Both the position numbers and the translations under genes were made by a program. Shown here in pieces: positions 37,411 through 48,601 of a DNA stretch of 64,000 nucleotides. How positions within the stretch are numbered: the first letter of the stretch is position 1; every line of letters starts with the position of its first letter. Source of the stretch: Umezawaea sp042738955 (GTDB lineage: Bacteria; Actinomycetota; Actinomycetes; Mycobacteriales; Pseudonocardiaceae); assembly GCF_042738955.1 (NCBI RefSeq), contig NZ_JBHYHC010000004.1, positions 1-64,000 of the forward strand, given 5' to 3'. The notes under the pieces are model-generated. The model saw nothing but the letters and a program-made list of their open reading frames with translations, searched no databases and was not told the DNA's origin.

Positions 37411-37629
37411 GTGCCCAAACCCACCCTGGTCACCAACCGGATCAGGGCCCTGCGCTTCGAGGCGGGCGAGATGAGCCAAGGCGTGCTCGCCGACCGGGTC
37501 GGCGTGACCAGGCAGACCGTGAACGCCATCGAGCAGGGGAAGTACTCGCCGTCGCTCGAGGTGGCGTTCAAGATCGCGAAGGTGTTCGCCGTGCGGCTGG
37601 ACGAGGTGTTCCAGTACCCGGACGACTAG
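37411..37629 (+). CDS. Small Xre/Cro-family HTH regulator
   Basis: 72 residues, almost entirely a helix-turn-helix: TNRIRALRFEAGEMSQGVLADRVGVTRQTVNAIEQGKYSPS (in parts), ending LDEVFQYPDD. This is the short YozG-like type usually paired with a membrane protein, as here. It most likely regulates its own operon. Confidence 0.9.
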   Translation: MPKPTLVTNRIRALRFEAGEMSQGVLADRVGVTRQTVNAIEQGKYSPSLEVAFKIAKVFAVRLDEVFQYPDD

Positions 37630-37725
37630 CCCGCCGGATTCCCCAAAGCAAAGAGCTATGTGCGCGTGGTCGTCGACCCTGCCTAGCGTCGAGGGGCGAA
37701 AGCCGATCAACGCAGGGGGAACGCG

Positions 37726-38532
37726 ATGAGGATTCTCGTGGTGGGCGCGACCGGGAACGTGGGCAGGCACGTGGTCGACCACCTGGTGGTGGCCGGGGTG
37801 GACGTGCGGGCGGTGTCCAGGCGACCGGCCGACGCCGGGCTGCCGGTGGAGGTGGTGCCGGGCGACCTGGACCACCCGGAGTCGCTGACGGCCGCGCTCG
37901 CCGACGTGGACCGGATGTACCTGCTGGCGGCGGGGAACACCCGCCACGTCGTGGACCTCGCCAAGCGGGCCGGGGTGCGGCGGGTCGTGCTGCTCTCCTC
38001 GCTGAGCGCCGGGATGGAGGGCTTCCCCGGCGGCGACCACCACCGCGCGGCGGAACTGGCGGTGGAGGACTCCGGTCTGGAGTGGACCCACGTGCGACCG
38101 GGCATGTTCCTGACCAACCTCCTGCCGTGGGCAGGCCAGATCCGCGACACCGGTGTGGTGCACGAGCCCCACGCCGACGCGCGGCAGGCGCCCGTGCACG
38201 AGGAGGACATCGCCGCGGTGGCGGCCACCGCGCTGCTGTTCGACCACCACGTCGGCAAGGCGCTTCCCTTGACCGGCCCCGAATCCCTCACGAAACCCGA
38301 CCTGGTCGCGGCCATCGGCAAGGCGCTCGGCCGACCCCTCCGGTTCGAGCAGGTGTCGCCCGACCGGTGGGACGACATCCCGCCCCGGTACATCGCCGAC
38401 ATCATGCTGAGCATCTGGGCGCGGGCGGAACGCACCCCGGACCCCGTGCTGACAACCGTCCAGGACGTCCTGGGCCGACCGGCGCGCACCGCGGCCGACT
38501 GGGCGGCGGACCACGTGGCGGACTTCCGCTGA
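37726..38532 (+). CDS. NmrA-like NAD(P)-binding protein
   Basis: 268 residues. Rossmann fold with ILVVGATGNVGRHVVDHL at the N-terminus and RRVVLLSSLSAGMEG, THVRPGMFLTNLLPW following, as in NmrA/QOR2-type atypical SDR proteins. These are NAD(P)H-dependent reductases or redox sensors. AGGGGG precedes ATG 37726. Convergent with the histidine kinase gene; no functional clue from neighbours. Confidence 0.85.
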   Translation: MRILVVGATGNVGRHVVDHLVVAGVDVRAVSRRPADAGLPVEVVPGDLDHPESLTAALADVDRMYLLAAGNTRHVVDLAKRAGVRRVVLLSSLSAGMEGFPGGDHHRAAELAVEDSGLEWTHVRPGMFLTNLLPWAGQIRDTGVVHEPHADARQAPVHEEDIAAVAATALLFDHHVGKALPLTGPESLTKPDLVAAIGKALGRPLRFEQVSPDRWDDIPPRYIADIMLSIWARAERTPDPVLTTVQDVLGRPARTAADWAADHVADFR

Positions 38533-38539
38533 CGACGCC

Positions 38540-39952
38540 CTAGTCCGACGCCACCGTCACCGGGAGCAGGACGCGGAACACCGCGCCCTGCCCCGGTGAC
38601 GTGTCGAGTTCCACGCGACCACCGTGGGCGGCGACCAGGGCGGACACGATCGCCAGCCCGAGCCCCGACCCGCCGTTCTCCCGGCTGCGGGCGGCGTCGG
38701 CGCGGTAGAAGCGCTCGAAGATCCGTTCCCGCTGCTCCGCCGACAGACCGGGCCCTTGGTCGGCGACTTCCAGGCGAGCGGCGGGCACCCCCTCCACGAG
38801 GGTCGTGTCCAGCCGGACCTCGACCGCGGTGCTGTCCGGGGTGTGGGTCAGGGCGTTGCCGAGGAGGTTGGCGATCACCTGCCGGAGCCGGGCCTCGTCC
38901 CCCAGCACCGACGCCCCGCCCTCGGGCAGGTTCAGGCTGAGGGAGATCGGCCTGGTCGGGGCGATCACCTTGGCGTCGTTCACCGCGTCCACGGCCAGCA
39001 CCGCCAGGTCCACCGGCGCCCGCTCGACCGGCCGCTGCTGGTCCAGCCTGGCCAGGAGCAGCAGGTCCTCCACCAGCAGGCCCATCCGCGCGGCCTGGTC
39101 CTCGATGCGCCGCACCACGGCGGCCACGTCCTCCGGCGCGGTCACCGCGCCCTGCCGGTACAGCTCCGCGTACCCGCGGATCGACGTCAACGGCGTCCGC
39201 AACTCGTGGCTGGCGTCGGCCACGAACTGCCGCATCCGCTGCTCCGACCCCCGAGCGGCCTCCTCCGACCTCGTCCGGGCCTGGAACGCCTGCTCGATCT
39301 GCCCCAGCATCGCGTTGAGCGCCGTGGCCAGCCTCCCGACCTCGCTCCCCGGCTGCCGGACCGGCACCCGCAACGACAGCTCCCCCGTCGCGATGACCTC
39401 GGCGGTGGCCTCCACCTCCTCCAGCGGCCGCATGCTCCGCCGCACCAGCGCGTACCCCGCGACCGCCATCAGCACCAGCGCGCCGATGCTGATCAGCAGG
39501 AACGTCCGGCGCAGGTCGTCCACCGCGTTGTCCACGTCCACCTGGCTGGTCGCGATGACCAGTTCGCCGCCGTCCACCTGCCGGACGACCGCGCGCCACC
39601 GGGTCCCGGAGTCCCCCACCGACCCGACCGTCACGTGGTCGCCGGGCGAGACCGAGCCGACCGGCGGCAGCTCCGGTCGTTTGCCGGTCACCGGGGCCAA
39701 GTCGGTGGTGCTGCCGTCGGGCCGGTGCAGCACGGCCACTTCCTGCTGCCACGGCCCGAAACCGCGGCCGGACCCGCGTTCGACCAGCGCGCTCATCCGG
39801 GTCAGGCGGGCGTCGACCTGCCCCAGCAGGTAGGTCTCCATGACCTTGGACCCGATCAGCCACGTCCCCAGCAGCCCCACGGCGGCCAGCACCACCAGCA
39901 CGAGCACCAGCTGCGCCCGCAGCGTCAACCGCCCGAGGGCCGCGCGGATCAC
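38540..39952 (-). CDS. Sensor histidine kinase
   Basis: 470 residues from GTG 39952, which overlaps the response-regulator stop (GTGA). Two membrane helices (about 15-37 and 165-190) enclose an extracytoplasmic sensor of about 125 residues. A HAMP domain follows (RRSMRPLEEVEATAEVIATG), then the phospho-acceptor motif FVADASHELRTPLTSIRGYA and ATPase boxes NLLGNALTHT, DQGPGLS and GGSGLGLAIV. It is the last gene of a six-gene operon with a MacAB-type exporter and an OmpR-type regulator, so it probably senses an envelope-active compound handled by that exporter. Confidence 0.92.
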   Translation of the reverse strand: MIRAALGRLTLRAQLVLVLVVLAAVGLLGTWLIGSKVMETYLLGQVDARLTRMSALVERGSGRGFGPWQQEVAVLHRPDGSTTDLAPVTGKRPELPPVGSVSPGDHVTVGSVGDSGTRWRAVVRQVDGGELVIATSQVDVDNAVDDLRRTFLLISIGALVLMAVAGYALVRRSMRPLEEVEATAEVIATGELSLRVPVRQPGSEVGRLATALNAMLGQIEQAFQARTRSEEAARGSEQRMRQFVADASHELRTPLTSIRGYAELYRQGAVTAPEDVAAVVRRIEDQAARMGLLVEDLLLLARLDQQRPVERAPVDLAVLAVDAVNDAKVIAPTRPISLSLNLPEGGASVLGDEARLRQVIANLLGNALTHTPDSTAVEVRLDTTLVEGVPAARLEVADQGPGLSAEQRERIFERFYRADAARSRENGGSGLGLAIVSALVAAHGGRVELDTSPGQGAVFRVLLPVTVASD

Positions 39953-40656
39953 GTCGAGGGACGGCGCAGCACGTAGCCGAACCCCCGGACGGTGTGGATC
40001 AGCCGCGGCTCCGCGTCGTCGACCTTGCGGCGCAGGTAGGAGATGTAGGACTCGACGACGTTCGCCTCGCCGTTGAAGTCGTAGTGCCACACCTGGTCGA
40101 GGATCTGGGCCTTGGACAGGACGCGGCCCGCGTTGCGCAGCAGGAAGTGCAGGAGCTTGAACTCCGTCGGCGACAGCTCGATCAGCCTGCCCGCCTTGCG
40201 CACCTGGTGGCCGTCCACGTCCAGCTCCAGGTCGGCGCACGTCAGCCAACCGCTCTGCCGCTGCTCCTGGTCGGGACGGGTGCGCCGGAGGACGGCGTGG
40301 ACCCTGGCGATGACCTCCTCCAGGCTGAACGGCTTGGTCACGTAGTCGTCGCCGCCGATGGTCAGGCCGGTGACCTTGTCATCGGCGGCGTCGCGCGCCG
40401 TCAGGAACAGGACCGGGACGCTCTGCCCGGCCGCGCGCAGCCAGCGCACGACCTCGAAGCCGTCCCGGTCCGGCAGCATCACGTCCAGCAGCATCAGGTC
40501 GGGGCGCTCGCGCTCCACCTGCCGCAGCGCCTCGGCCCCGGTCGCCGCCGTGTCCACCTGGAACCCGGCGAACCGCAGGCTGGCGGCCAGCAGCTCGCGG
40601 ATGCTCGACTCGTCCTCCACGACGAGCAGCCTGCTGCGAACCGTCGACTCCGCCAT
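39949..40656 (-). CDS. OmpR-family response regulator
   Basis: 235 residues. Receiver domain with LLVVEDESSIRELL, phosphorylated Asp in LMLLDVMLPDRDG (about residue 55), T in LFLTARDA and K in DYVTKPFSLEE. The C-terminal winged helix has LSPTEFKLLHFLLRNAGRVL and ESYISYLRRKVD, close to the TrcR/MprA group. Encoded directly before the kinase and after the DUF5666-like protein, all on the minus strand. Confidence 0.94.
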   Translation of the reverse strand: MAESTVRSRLLVVEDESSIRELLAASLRFAGFQVDTAATGAEALRQVERERPDLMLLDVMLPDRDGFEVVRWLRAAGQSVPVLFLTARDAADDKVTGLTIGGDDYVTKPFSLEEVIARVHAVLRRTRPDQEQRQSGWLTCADLELDVDGHQVRKAGRLIELSPTEFKLLHFLLRNAGRVLSKAQILDQVWHYDFNGEANVVESYISYLRRKVDDAEPRLIHTVRGFGYVLRRPST

Positions 40657-40671
40657 CCCGCGATCCTCCCA

Positions 40672-41232
40672 TCAGCCGGTGGTCGGCCGCTGGGTCACCG
40701 TCTGCGCGGCGACCGTCCCGTCGTCGCCCGCCGCGCCCTGCACCACGACCTGGTTGCCCGCCGCCAGGTCGGTCAGCGCGCCCTGCTTGGACAGCTCGAC
40801 CTTCGTGGTGTCCGTCGTGGACACCTTGACGACCTTGCCGTCCTGCGTCTTCACGTACAGCGTCGTGCCGTCCACGTGGTCGACCGTGCCGATGGTGCCC
40901 CGGCCGAACCCGGTGCCGTTGCCGCCGTTGCCCCGGTTGCCCGGCACGCCGCTGGGCGGGGTCTGGCCGTTGGCTCCGCCCCGGAAGCCGCCGCCCGCGC
41001 GCCCGGCGGCCGGGGCGGCCGCGGTCGTGGTGGAGCCGAACGCGGAGTGGGTCCACACCCCTCCGCCGAACGCGGCGAGCACCAGCACGCCGACGCCGAG
41101 ACCCATCGTGACCTTGCTGACGCCGCCCTTGGCCTTGCCCAGCTCGCCCTTGAGGTCGTTGTCCGGCAGCGGTTGCGCGAGCACCTGCTCCGGATCGGTC
41201 GGTTGCGACACGTCGTCTCCCTTGTCATTCAT
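40672..41232 (-). CDS. Membrane-anchored DUF5666-like protein
   Basis: 186 residues from ATG 41232, overlapping the permease stop by 8 nt. One membrane helix (about 43-62, VTMGLGVGVLVLAAFGGGVW), a Gly/Pro-rich linker, then a small beta domain (GTIGTVDHVDGTTLYVKTQD) like DUF5666. Such proteins are commonly found in exporter/two-component operons of actinomycetes. Likely extracytoplasmic; role unknown, perhaps as a periplasmic-side accessory. Confidence 0.75.
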   Translation of the reverse strand: MNDKGDDVSQPTDPEQVLAQPLPDNDLKGELGKAKGGVSKVTMGLGVGVLVLAAFGGGVWTHSAFGSTTTAAAPAAGRAGGGFRGGANGQTPPSGVPGNRGNGGNGTGFGRGTIGTVDHVDGTTLYVKTQDGKVVKVSTTDTTKVELSKQGALTDLAAGNQVVVQGAAGDDGTVAAQTVTQRPTTG

Positions 41233-42435
41233 GGCGCAGCGCCTCGATGGGGCGCAGCGAGGCGGCCCTGCTGGCCGGGTAGCTGCCGAAGAACAGGCCG
41301 ATGAGCGCGGACACCGCGAAGGCGAGCAGCACCGACGACGGCACCACGACCGGTTTGATGCCCGCGATGGTGAACTGGCTGCCGATCACCCCGGCGGCCA
41401 CGCCGAGCGCGCCGCCGAAGAGGCTCAACATGGTGGCCTCGACGAGGAACTGGCCGAGGATCGTCGACTTCGGCGCGCCGACGGCCTTGCGGATGCCGAT
41501 CTCCCTGATCCGCTCGGTGACCGTGACCAGCATGATGTTGGTGATGCCGATGCCGCCGACGAGCAGCGAGATCGCCGCGACGGACGCGAGCAGCACGGTG
41601 AACGTGTCCGTGGTCGCGGTGCGCGCGGTGAGCAGCTGCTCCTGGCTGAGCATCCGGTAGTCGGCGGTCTGGCCGATGCCGATCCGGTGGCGGCCGTTGA
41701 GGATCGTGGTGGCCTGCGCCTGCGCGGCGGGCAGCGCGTCGGCACTGGTGGCCTGCACGACGATCTGCGACAGGCCGCCGTAGCCGGTCAGGGCGTTCTG
41801 CACGGTGCTCAACGGCGACACCGCGATGTCGTCGCCGTCCTGCAAACCGCTGGAGCCCTTGGCCGCCAGCACGCCGATGACGGTGAACGGGATGTTGTTC
41901 ACCAGCACCGCGTTGCCGACCGGGTCGGCCGCCGGGAACAGCTGGGACGCCACGGTCGCGCCGAGCACCACGACCTTGCGGCCCTGCGCCACGTCGTCCG
42001 CGGTGAACAGGTTCCCGGACGCCACGGTGGAGTTCGTGGTCTCGAAGTACGCCGGGTCGGTGCCGACGAACTGCGACACGCTGTAGCTGGTCGTCCCGAC
42101 GCTCGCCGTGGCCGCCGTGGAGCTGACCGGGGACGCGGACTTCACGTCCGGTGCCTCGGTCTTGTCGGCGAGGGCCGTCGCGTCGGCGACCGTGAGCGGC
42201 TTGGCGGAACTGGCCGCCGCCGGGTTGCCGCCCCCGCCGCGCTGCGGCGAGATCGTCAGGATGTTGGTGCCCAGCCCGGCGATGCTCTGCTGCACCGCGG
42301 TGGACGCGCCGTTGCCGACGGCGATCAGCAGGATCACCGAGGCCACGCCGATGAGGATGCCGAGCGTGGTCAACGTCGACCGCAGCTTGTTGGCCGTGAC
42401 GCCGCGGACGGCGAACACGCCGATCTCCAGGAGCC

Positions 42436-42439
<4 letters not shown>
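41225..42439 (-). CDS. MacB/FtsX-type ABC transporter permease
   Basis: 404 residues from GTG 42439, overlapping the ATPase stop (GTGA). N-terminal helix with NKLRSTLTTLGILIGVASVI, a large extracytoplasmic MacB-PCD domain (about 45-270), and three C-terminal helices in an FtsX fold including RIREIGIRKAVGAPKSTILG. These mechanotransmission permeases drive efflux of peptides, macrolides or lipids without a substrate path across the membrane. Forms a tripartite-like system with the adjacent ATPase and fusion protein. Confidence 0.92.
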
Positions 42440-43118
<679 letters not shown>

Positions 43119-43122
<4 letters not shown>

Positions 43123-44300
43123 CGGCCCGCGCCGGTGCCCGTGCCGCCGCCACCCACGCGACCGCCGCCCACACCCGTCCCGGCTCCGGGGAACCCGGTG
43201 CCCGTGCCCGCGCGGTTGCCGCCCTGCTGCTGCGTGCCGCCGGTCGCGACCTGCGGCAGGACCACCTGCTCGTTCTCCGTGAGCCCGGAGGTGATCTGCA
43301 CGTACTGGTCGCCGCGCACGCCGACCTCGACGGGCTTGCGCGACTCCGCGCCGTTCTCCAGCACCGTCACGGTGCTCGCCGAGCCGATCGTGGACAGCGC
43401 GGCCGACGGCACCGCGAGCACGCCGGTCGCCGACGCCACGGTGATCTCGACGCTGGCCGACTGGCCGGGCTTGAGCGTGGCGGGCGGGGTGGTGAGCGCG
43501 AGCGTGACGCCGTACTGCACGACGTTGTTGGACGTGGTGGGCAACAGGTCGATGGCGGTGACCTTCGCCTGCACCGGCTGGCCGGGCAGGGCGTTGACCG
43601 TCACGGTGGCGGTCTGGTCGGTCTTGAGCTTGCTGACGTCGCTCTCGGCCACGTTGGCGTGCAGGACGAAGTTCTTCAGGTCCGTGACGACCACGAACCC
43701 GGACGGCGTGGTGGCCGCGGCGGTGCCGGTGCCGGTCGACGTGGAACCCGAGCCGCCGCCCACCTTGTCCCCGACCTTGCCGGTCACCGACGTGACGGTG
43801 CCGTCGCCGGGGGCGGTCAACGTGGTCGCGGCCAGCGCCTCGTTCGCCTGGTCCCGCGCCAGCACGGCGGAGTCCAGCGCGGTCTGCTGCTGCGGGGTGT
43901 TCGTGCCCCTGGCCTGCGCGTCGGTCAACGTCGTGTACGCCTGGTTGACGTTGTTCTGGGCGATCGTCACCTGCAGGGCCGCCTGCGCCGGGTCCACGGC
44001 GGCGAGCTTCTGCCCCTTCGTGACGACGTCGCCGACCTTCACGTCGACCTCGGTCACGGTGCCGCTCGCGGCGAACGACGCGGCGGCCGAGTACCCGCTC
44101 TGCACCGCCCCGGCTGCCGTGACGATCTCGGAGACGTCCCTGGTGGAGACCGCCGCGGTCCGCACCGCGGCGGTGGACGACGCCCCGCTGTCGGAGGCGA
44201 AGAACACGAGGTACCCGGCGACACCACCACCGACCAGCACCACCACCAGCAACCCGTTGATGACCCAAACCCGGCTCAGGCGCCGACGACCGCTTCTCAT
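43119..44300 (-). CDS. MacA/HlyD-type periplasmic adaptor protein
   Basis: 393 residues from ATG 44300. One N-terminal membrane helix (about 12-36), a barrel-sandwich lipoyl-like domain (GTVTEVDVKVGDVVTKGQKL and APGDGTVTSVTGKVGDKV), a short coiled-coil insert and beta-barrel domains, ending in a Gly/Thr-rich tail. In monoderm actinomycetes these adaptors work with MacB-like permeases at the cell surface. It is the first gene of the operon that runs to the histidine kinase. Confidence 0.9.
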
Positions 44301-44368
44301 GGGGACGCATCGTCACGGACCACGCTGTGACGAGTCTGCGAGCCAGCCGGCAGTTTGCTGTGGGTGGG

Positions 44369-47300
44369 TCACCACCCCTGGTGGGTGAACGCGGCCCAGA
44401 ACGACGGGTGCGCCAGATCCAGCCGCTTCGCCTGCCGCGCCAGGTACGGCGACATCCCCTCCGGGACGGCCCGATCAGGATCCAAGGCCCACAACTGGGC
44501 GGCACGGAGGGCGTCGCGCGGACGGGGGTTGCTCCCCAGCAACTCGGTGTAGAAAACGCAGATCAGGATGCTCGCGCCGATGTCGTGGACCTCCCACTTC
44601 GTGCCCACCACACCGGAAGCCCCGGCCGCGACGAAGGCACTGGCCAGCGTGAGTGCCTCGTCGTGGTCGGCTCCGCTCAAGTCGCTCTGGCACGCCGCGA
44701 GCACGACCAGACCGCCCGGTGCGTCCACCGGCCGTCCTCTGGCTTGGACCAGCACCCTGTCGATCGAAAGCGTCGAGGTCAACTGGAGGAAGGACCGTGC
44801 GAGCGTGACGCCGCTCTGGGCGTGGCAGCCCAGGTGCAGCAGGGACGCGTCGGCGAAGGCCTTCAGCACGTCGTCCGACGTCCCGTCGCCGCTGTGCGGC
44901 ACACCGTCCATCTCCACGCCGTAGAACCGACCGTCCGGCAACCGCGAGTGCAGGAACTCCGCGTCCAGCATCGCCGCGGGCAGGTCACCGGTCGGATCGT
45001 TGACCACGACCGGTGACAAGCCCAACGGCAGGTGCGCCCTGGCAGCGAGGTCGCAGAACTGCCTTCCCGAAGCGGCGTAGGAGAACACCGCTTCACGCAC
45101 CGCGACGCGGTCGCCGCCGCGCGCGGCGTGCCAGGGCACGACACCCAGCTTCCCGCTCGGCACCAGCACCAAGCGAGGCAAGCCCGCACTCACCCCGAGT
45201 TCGAGGAGCCGAGTGAGCAGCGGCCCCATCACGACCCGCCACGCCCACTCGCACAACTCCTCCACGTCGAACTCGTCGGGAGCCTCGGCGGGCAACAGGG
45301 GCAACGGGACCTCGAACACCCGCTTGTGGGACGTGACCAGCAGTGCTCGCCCCGGCACCAAGTGGACGAGCACGTCCGAACCCGATCGGAACAACGCGGT
45401 CGCGATGGCCGACACGGAAGGCGGGGCCAGCAAGCCCCGATCGTGGGTCGCGCCGGCCAGCGCGCCCAGCACTCGACGCCGCAGGTCGTCCGGTGCGAAG
45501 TCCACCGCGACAACGGAGTCAGGCGGCGCCTCGTCCTTCTGCGCGGACCGGTGCCACTCCTCGGCGAGGTCGTCGCGGCCGCCTTCGCGCAGCAGGGTGG
45601 TCACGTCGGCGGTGGCGGTCGTGGCGGCCAACACCAGGCCACGACCCCACTCCACGGCTTCCACGGCACGCAGGGGGAGTCCGGCTGCCAGACACCTGTC
45701 CACGACCACCAACGCGCGCTTCGCGGCGTCCGCGGCCTGCCGCAGACCGTGCTCGCTCGCGGCCTGCAGGAGCACGTCTCGGGCCTGCGTCCGCAACGCC
45801 TGGAAGCCCATGTCCAAAGCCCGGTCGACGTCGTCGCGGCTTCCGCGCTGCCAGCAGGCATCGGCCAACTCCTCGCACAGGATTGAGGTGTGACCACGCT
45901 CGTGCTCTTCTCCGCCGAAGGCGGTGACCTCGTCGAACAGGCCCAGTGCTGTGTCCAATGCGGCGCTGTCGCGGGTTCGAGTGTGCCAGGAGAGCCAAGC
46001 GGCGATCATGGTGTCCGCCGCCTGCACCCTCATGACGTCGGACAGACCGGGGTCACCCCACACCTCGGCGAGTTCTCGCACGTCGGACTCGAAGGCCGTC
46101 CTGTCGGCCGAGAGGGCGTGGGCGATCGCCGACGAGCCGCTCGCGCTCATGACGAACTTCGCCCAAGCCGTGGTCCCTGGCTTGATGCCTTCCCTGGCGG
46201 CACGGAAGTGGACCACGGCCTCCGCGAAGGCAGTCGCATCGTCGGTGGCGTGGGCCTGCCGCATCAACGCGACTGCAACGCTGTTGTGCATCGTCGCCAG
46301 CACATAGCCGTCGACGTGCTCGCCAGCCTCCACACGGCGAAGGAGTTCGGCCAGTCTGGTCTTGAGGGCGGAGAGCTGCGCGCCGAGAGCGTCGGACTTG
46401 ACAGAGGGGAGCCGTGACGTCAGCTGATGGATCGACTCGACCACGGAGGCCTCGTCCACAACCGTCCGATCGCCCCGTGCCCTGACGCTGAGAAGCAGTG
46501 CTTGGAGGTGCGCGAGAGCGGCGTCGAAGTCGTGCAACTCGCCGTACGAGCCGTACCGGTCAGCCAACAGCGCGGCCAAGTCCAACCGGATCCTGTCATG
46601 CTGCGGATCGTCCAGCGGTACCAGTGACATCGCCTGCTTGAGGAGGTCGACCCCTGCGGTGAGGTCGCCTTCCGCGCTGTTCTCCGCCCACACCATGGCC
46701 TCCACCATTCCGCGGGCGTGCAGGAGGATCGCCTGGGCTGACACGTCGAGTTCCAGGTCCTGCCCGGCGCGAGCCAGCACGGTCTTGGCGTGCTGGGCGC
46801 TCACGGAGGTCTGGCTGTGCAGGCGGGCGACCATCACCGTCACCGCGTACAGCATGGCGGTGGTCGAGTAGAGCGGATGCCCGGCGTCGGTCCGGCCGAG
46901 CAAGCCGTCGAACAGGTCCAGAGCGCGGTCGATCTCGGGAGCCGATTCCAGCAGACGGCCGAGATCCGCGTACTGGTTCCCCAACTGCTGCGTCAACACC
47001 ACCTCCAGCTCGTCGCCGACGGACAACGACGCCAACGCCGATTCCAGCAACCGGACCGTTTTCCTGCGGTAGGACTCGTGCTCCGCCACATCCCCGCCCT
47101 CGAACGCCTCGGTGGCGTCCGCGCGGAGCAGGGCGACGGCGCACAGCAGATCCGGGTGCTCGACGAGCTGGCCGTTCCGGCTTTCCTCCAGAAGACCCAG
47201 CACTTCGACCCGTCGCTCCGATGGGAAGTCGCGGGCCAAGCGCATCGGGTTCGGCCAACGCGTGGCGTCGCCACCGTGACGCACGACCACCACTGCGCCG

Positions 47301-48601
47301 AGCAGCCCCAGCAACAACAGGTGGGACCAGTCGAACGGGTGGACATCCCTCGACGTGACGCGAAGGCTCTTCTCTGCGGCAGCCAAGTCGTGGGCCGACG
47401 AGGTGCGCAGCGCTCGAGCGGCCTGCGCGGCGGCCTTCATCGGCAGCAGCGGAGGATGGTCGGGCGTCCCAGCCGGATACTCGATCATCAACGAGTCCAT
47501 CCGCGCGATCACCCGCGTGATCTCGGCGACCGAAGGGGACGGCAGCAGGAAGCAGGCGTCGATGAGCAAGGTGCCCAACACCGGATCCGTCGCGCCCACC
47601 TCGCGGACCACATCCTCCATGTAGCGCACGAGGGACTCCGCCTCGTGGGGCTTCTCCTTCGCCCGATCCAGCAGGAGCTCCCCGAGGAGCGAGGCCAAGT
47701 CCTCCGGGGTCGTCTCGAGGTCCGGACGACCGTGGAGGCGTTGGAACACGGCGATCGCCTCGTCCCGGTCGACCCGGTCGGCGCGCGCCTCGTACCTCTT
47801 GGCCAGCACCGCGCCCAAGCCCAACGCGGCGCGGGTGTCGGTCGACGCGAGGCTGCGGAACACCGTGATCGCCTCCGCCTGATCCGCTTCGGTGTCCGCC
47901 CCCTCCAAGCCCGAACGCGAAGCGTGAGCCCGAGCCGTTTCCAACAGGACCTCCACGCACCGCGGGTCGTCCGGGTCCAGCAGCGCGAAGGTCCTTGCCA
48001 GCACGGCCAGTGCCTCCGTCGCCTGATCGGCGGTCGGCGTGCCGAAGGCGCGATCCCAACGGAGAAGTTCGACCAGGTACAAACCGAGTCGGAACTCCAC
48101 TTCGATCCGTTCCGGTGCGGACAGCTCCTCGATTGCTTTCGCCTTGAGCACGGTCGCGGCTTCGAGCATGTCCGCGCACTCGTCGTCAGGCATCGACGAG
48201 TAGCGCACGACCAGCAGGTCCGCCAACTTCACCAACTCGTGGACCCCCTCCGACCACTGGACCAGTACTCGCTGCCCCGCGATCGCCGCGTCCAGGTCGT
48301 TCGGGTCAGCCGAGGTCTCGTGGAGGTACTGGTGGGCGAACACCCGCAGCTCCACCACGCCCAGCCACGTGTCGCTCCCCCACTCGAACCACCCGACCAT
48401 GTGGTGGGCGTGTTCGAGGATCTCGGCGAGGTCCCCCGGATCGGGAGCCGAGCCTGGCTCATTCCTCTCGGCCAAGTCCTCGAAGCGGCGGAGCAGCAAC
48501 ACCGCGAGTTCGGGCCGGACGCGGAAGTCCCGCTCGCTGCCAGGTGGGGTAGTGGCCAATTCGGCGCGAAGCCGAGCGATCTCGTCGTCGTGCTCGTGCA
48601 T
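44369..48601 (-). CDS. TPR-CHAT protein (putative caspase-like protease)
   Basis: 1410 residues from ATG 48601 with GAGGTGA upstream. Residues 1-1000 are helical and repeat-like, with TPR-type motifs (for example DRDEAIAVFQRLHGRPDLET). The C-terminal CHAT domain holds the catalytic pair: His about 1260 in LLHLGCHAQSG and Cys about 1304 in LVVLAACQSDLSGADHD, followed by FVAAGASGVVGTKWEV. CHAT proteases are caspase relatives used in bacterial immunity and cell death. The gene is divergent from the antitoxin/RES-TIR pair and could act with it, but a separate role cannot be excluded. MacA gene lies 68 nt downstream and is probably independent. Confidence 0.9.
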   Translation of the reverse strand: MHEHDDEIARLRAELATTPPGSERDFRVRPELAVLLLRRFEDLAERNEPGSAPDPGDLAEILEHAHHMVGWFEWGSDTWLGVVELRVFAHQYLHETSADPNDLDAAIAGQRVLVQWSEGVHELVKLADLLVVRYSSMPDDECADMLEAATVLKAKAIEELSAPERIEVEFRLGLYLVELLRWDRAFGTPTADQATEALAVLARTFALLDPDDPRCVEVLLETARAHASRSGLEGADTEADQAEAITVFRSLASTDTRAALGLGAVLAKRYEARADRVDRDEAIAVFQRLHGRPDLETTPEDLASLLGELLLDRAKEKPHEAESLVRYMEDVVREVGATDPVLGTLLIDACFLLPSPSVAEITRVIARMDSLMIEYPAGTPDHPPLLPMKAAAQAARALRTSSAHDLAAAEKSLRVTSRDVHPFDWSHLLLLGLLGAVVVVRHGGDATRWPNPMRLARDFPSERRVEVLGLLEESRNGQLVEHPDLLCAVALLRADATEAFEGGDVAEHESYRRKTVRLLESALASLSVGDELEVVLTQQLGNQYADLGRLLESAPEIDRALDLFDGLLGRTDAGHPLYSTTAMLYAVTVMVARLHSQTSVSAQHAKTVLARAGQDLELDVSAQAILLHARGMVEAMVWAENSAEGDLTAGVDLLKQAMSLVPLDDPQHDRIRLDLAALLADRYGSYGELHDFDAALAHLQALLLSVRARGDRTVVDEASVVESIHQLTSRLPSVKSDALGAQLSALKTRLAELLRRVEAGEHVDGYVLATMHNSVAVALMRQAHATDDATAFAEAVVHFRAAREGIKPGTTAWAKFVMSASGSSAIAHALSADRTAFESDVRELAEVWGDPGLSDVMRVQAADTMIAAWLSWHTRTRDSAALDTALGLFDEVTAFGGEEHERGHTSILCEELADACWQRGSRDDVDRALDMGFQALRTQARDVLLQAASEHGLRQAADAAKRALVVVDRCLAAGLPLRAVEAVEWGRGLVLAATTATADVTTLLREGGRDDLAEEWHRSAQKDEAPPDSVVAVDFAPDDLRRRVLGALAGATHDRGLLAPPSVSAIATALFRSGSDVLVHLVPGRALLVTSHKRVFEVPLPLLPAEAPDEFDVEELCEWAWRVVMGPLLTRLLELGVSAGLPRLVLVPSGKLGVVPWHAARGGDRVAVREAVFSYAASGRQFCDLAARAHLPLGLSPVVVNDPTGDLPAAMLDAEFLHSRLPDGRFYGVEMDGVPHSGDGTSDDVLKAFADASLLHLGCHAQSGVTLARSFLQLTSTLSIDRVLVQARGRPVDAPGGLVVLAACQSDLSGADHDEALTLASAFVAAGASGVVGTKWEVHDIGASILICVFYTELLGSNPRPRDALRAAQLWALDPDRAVPEGMSPYLARQAKRLDLAHPSFWAAFTHQGW

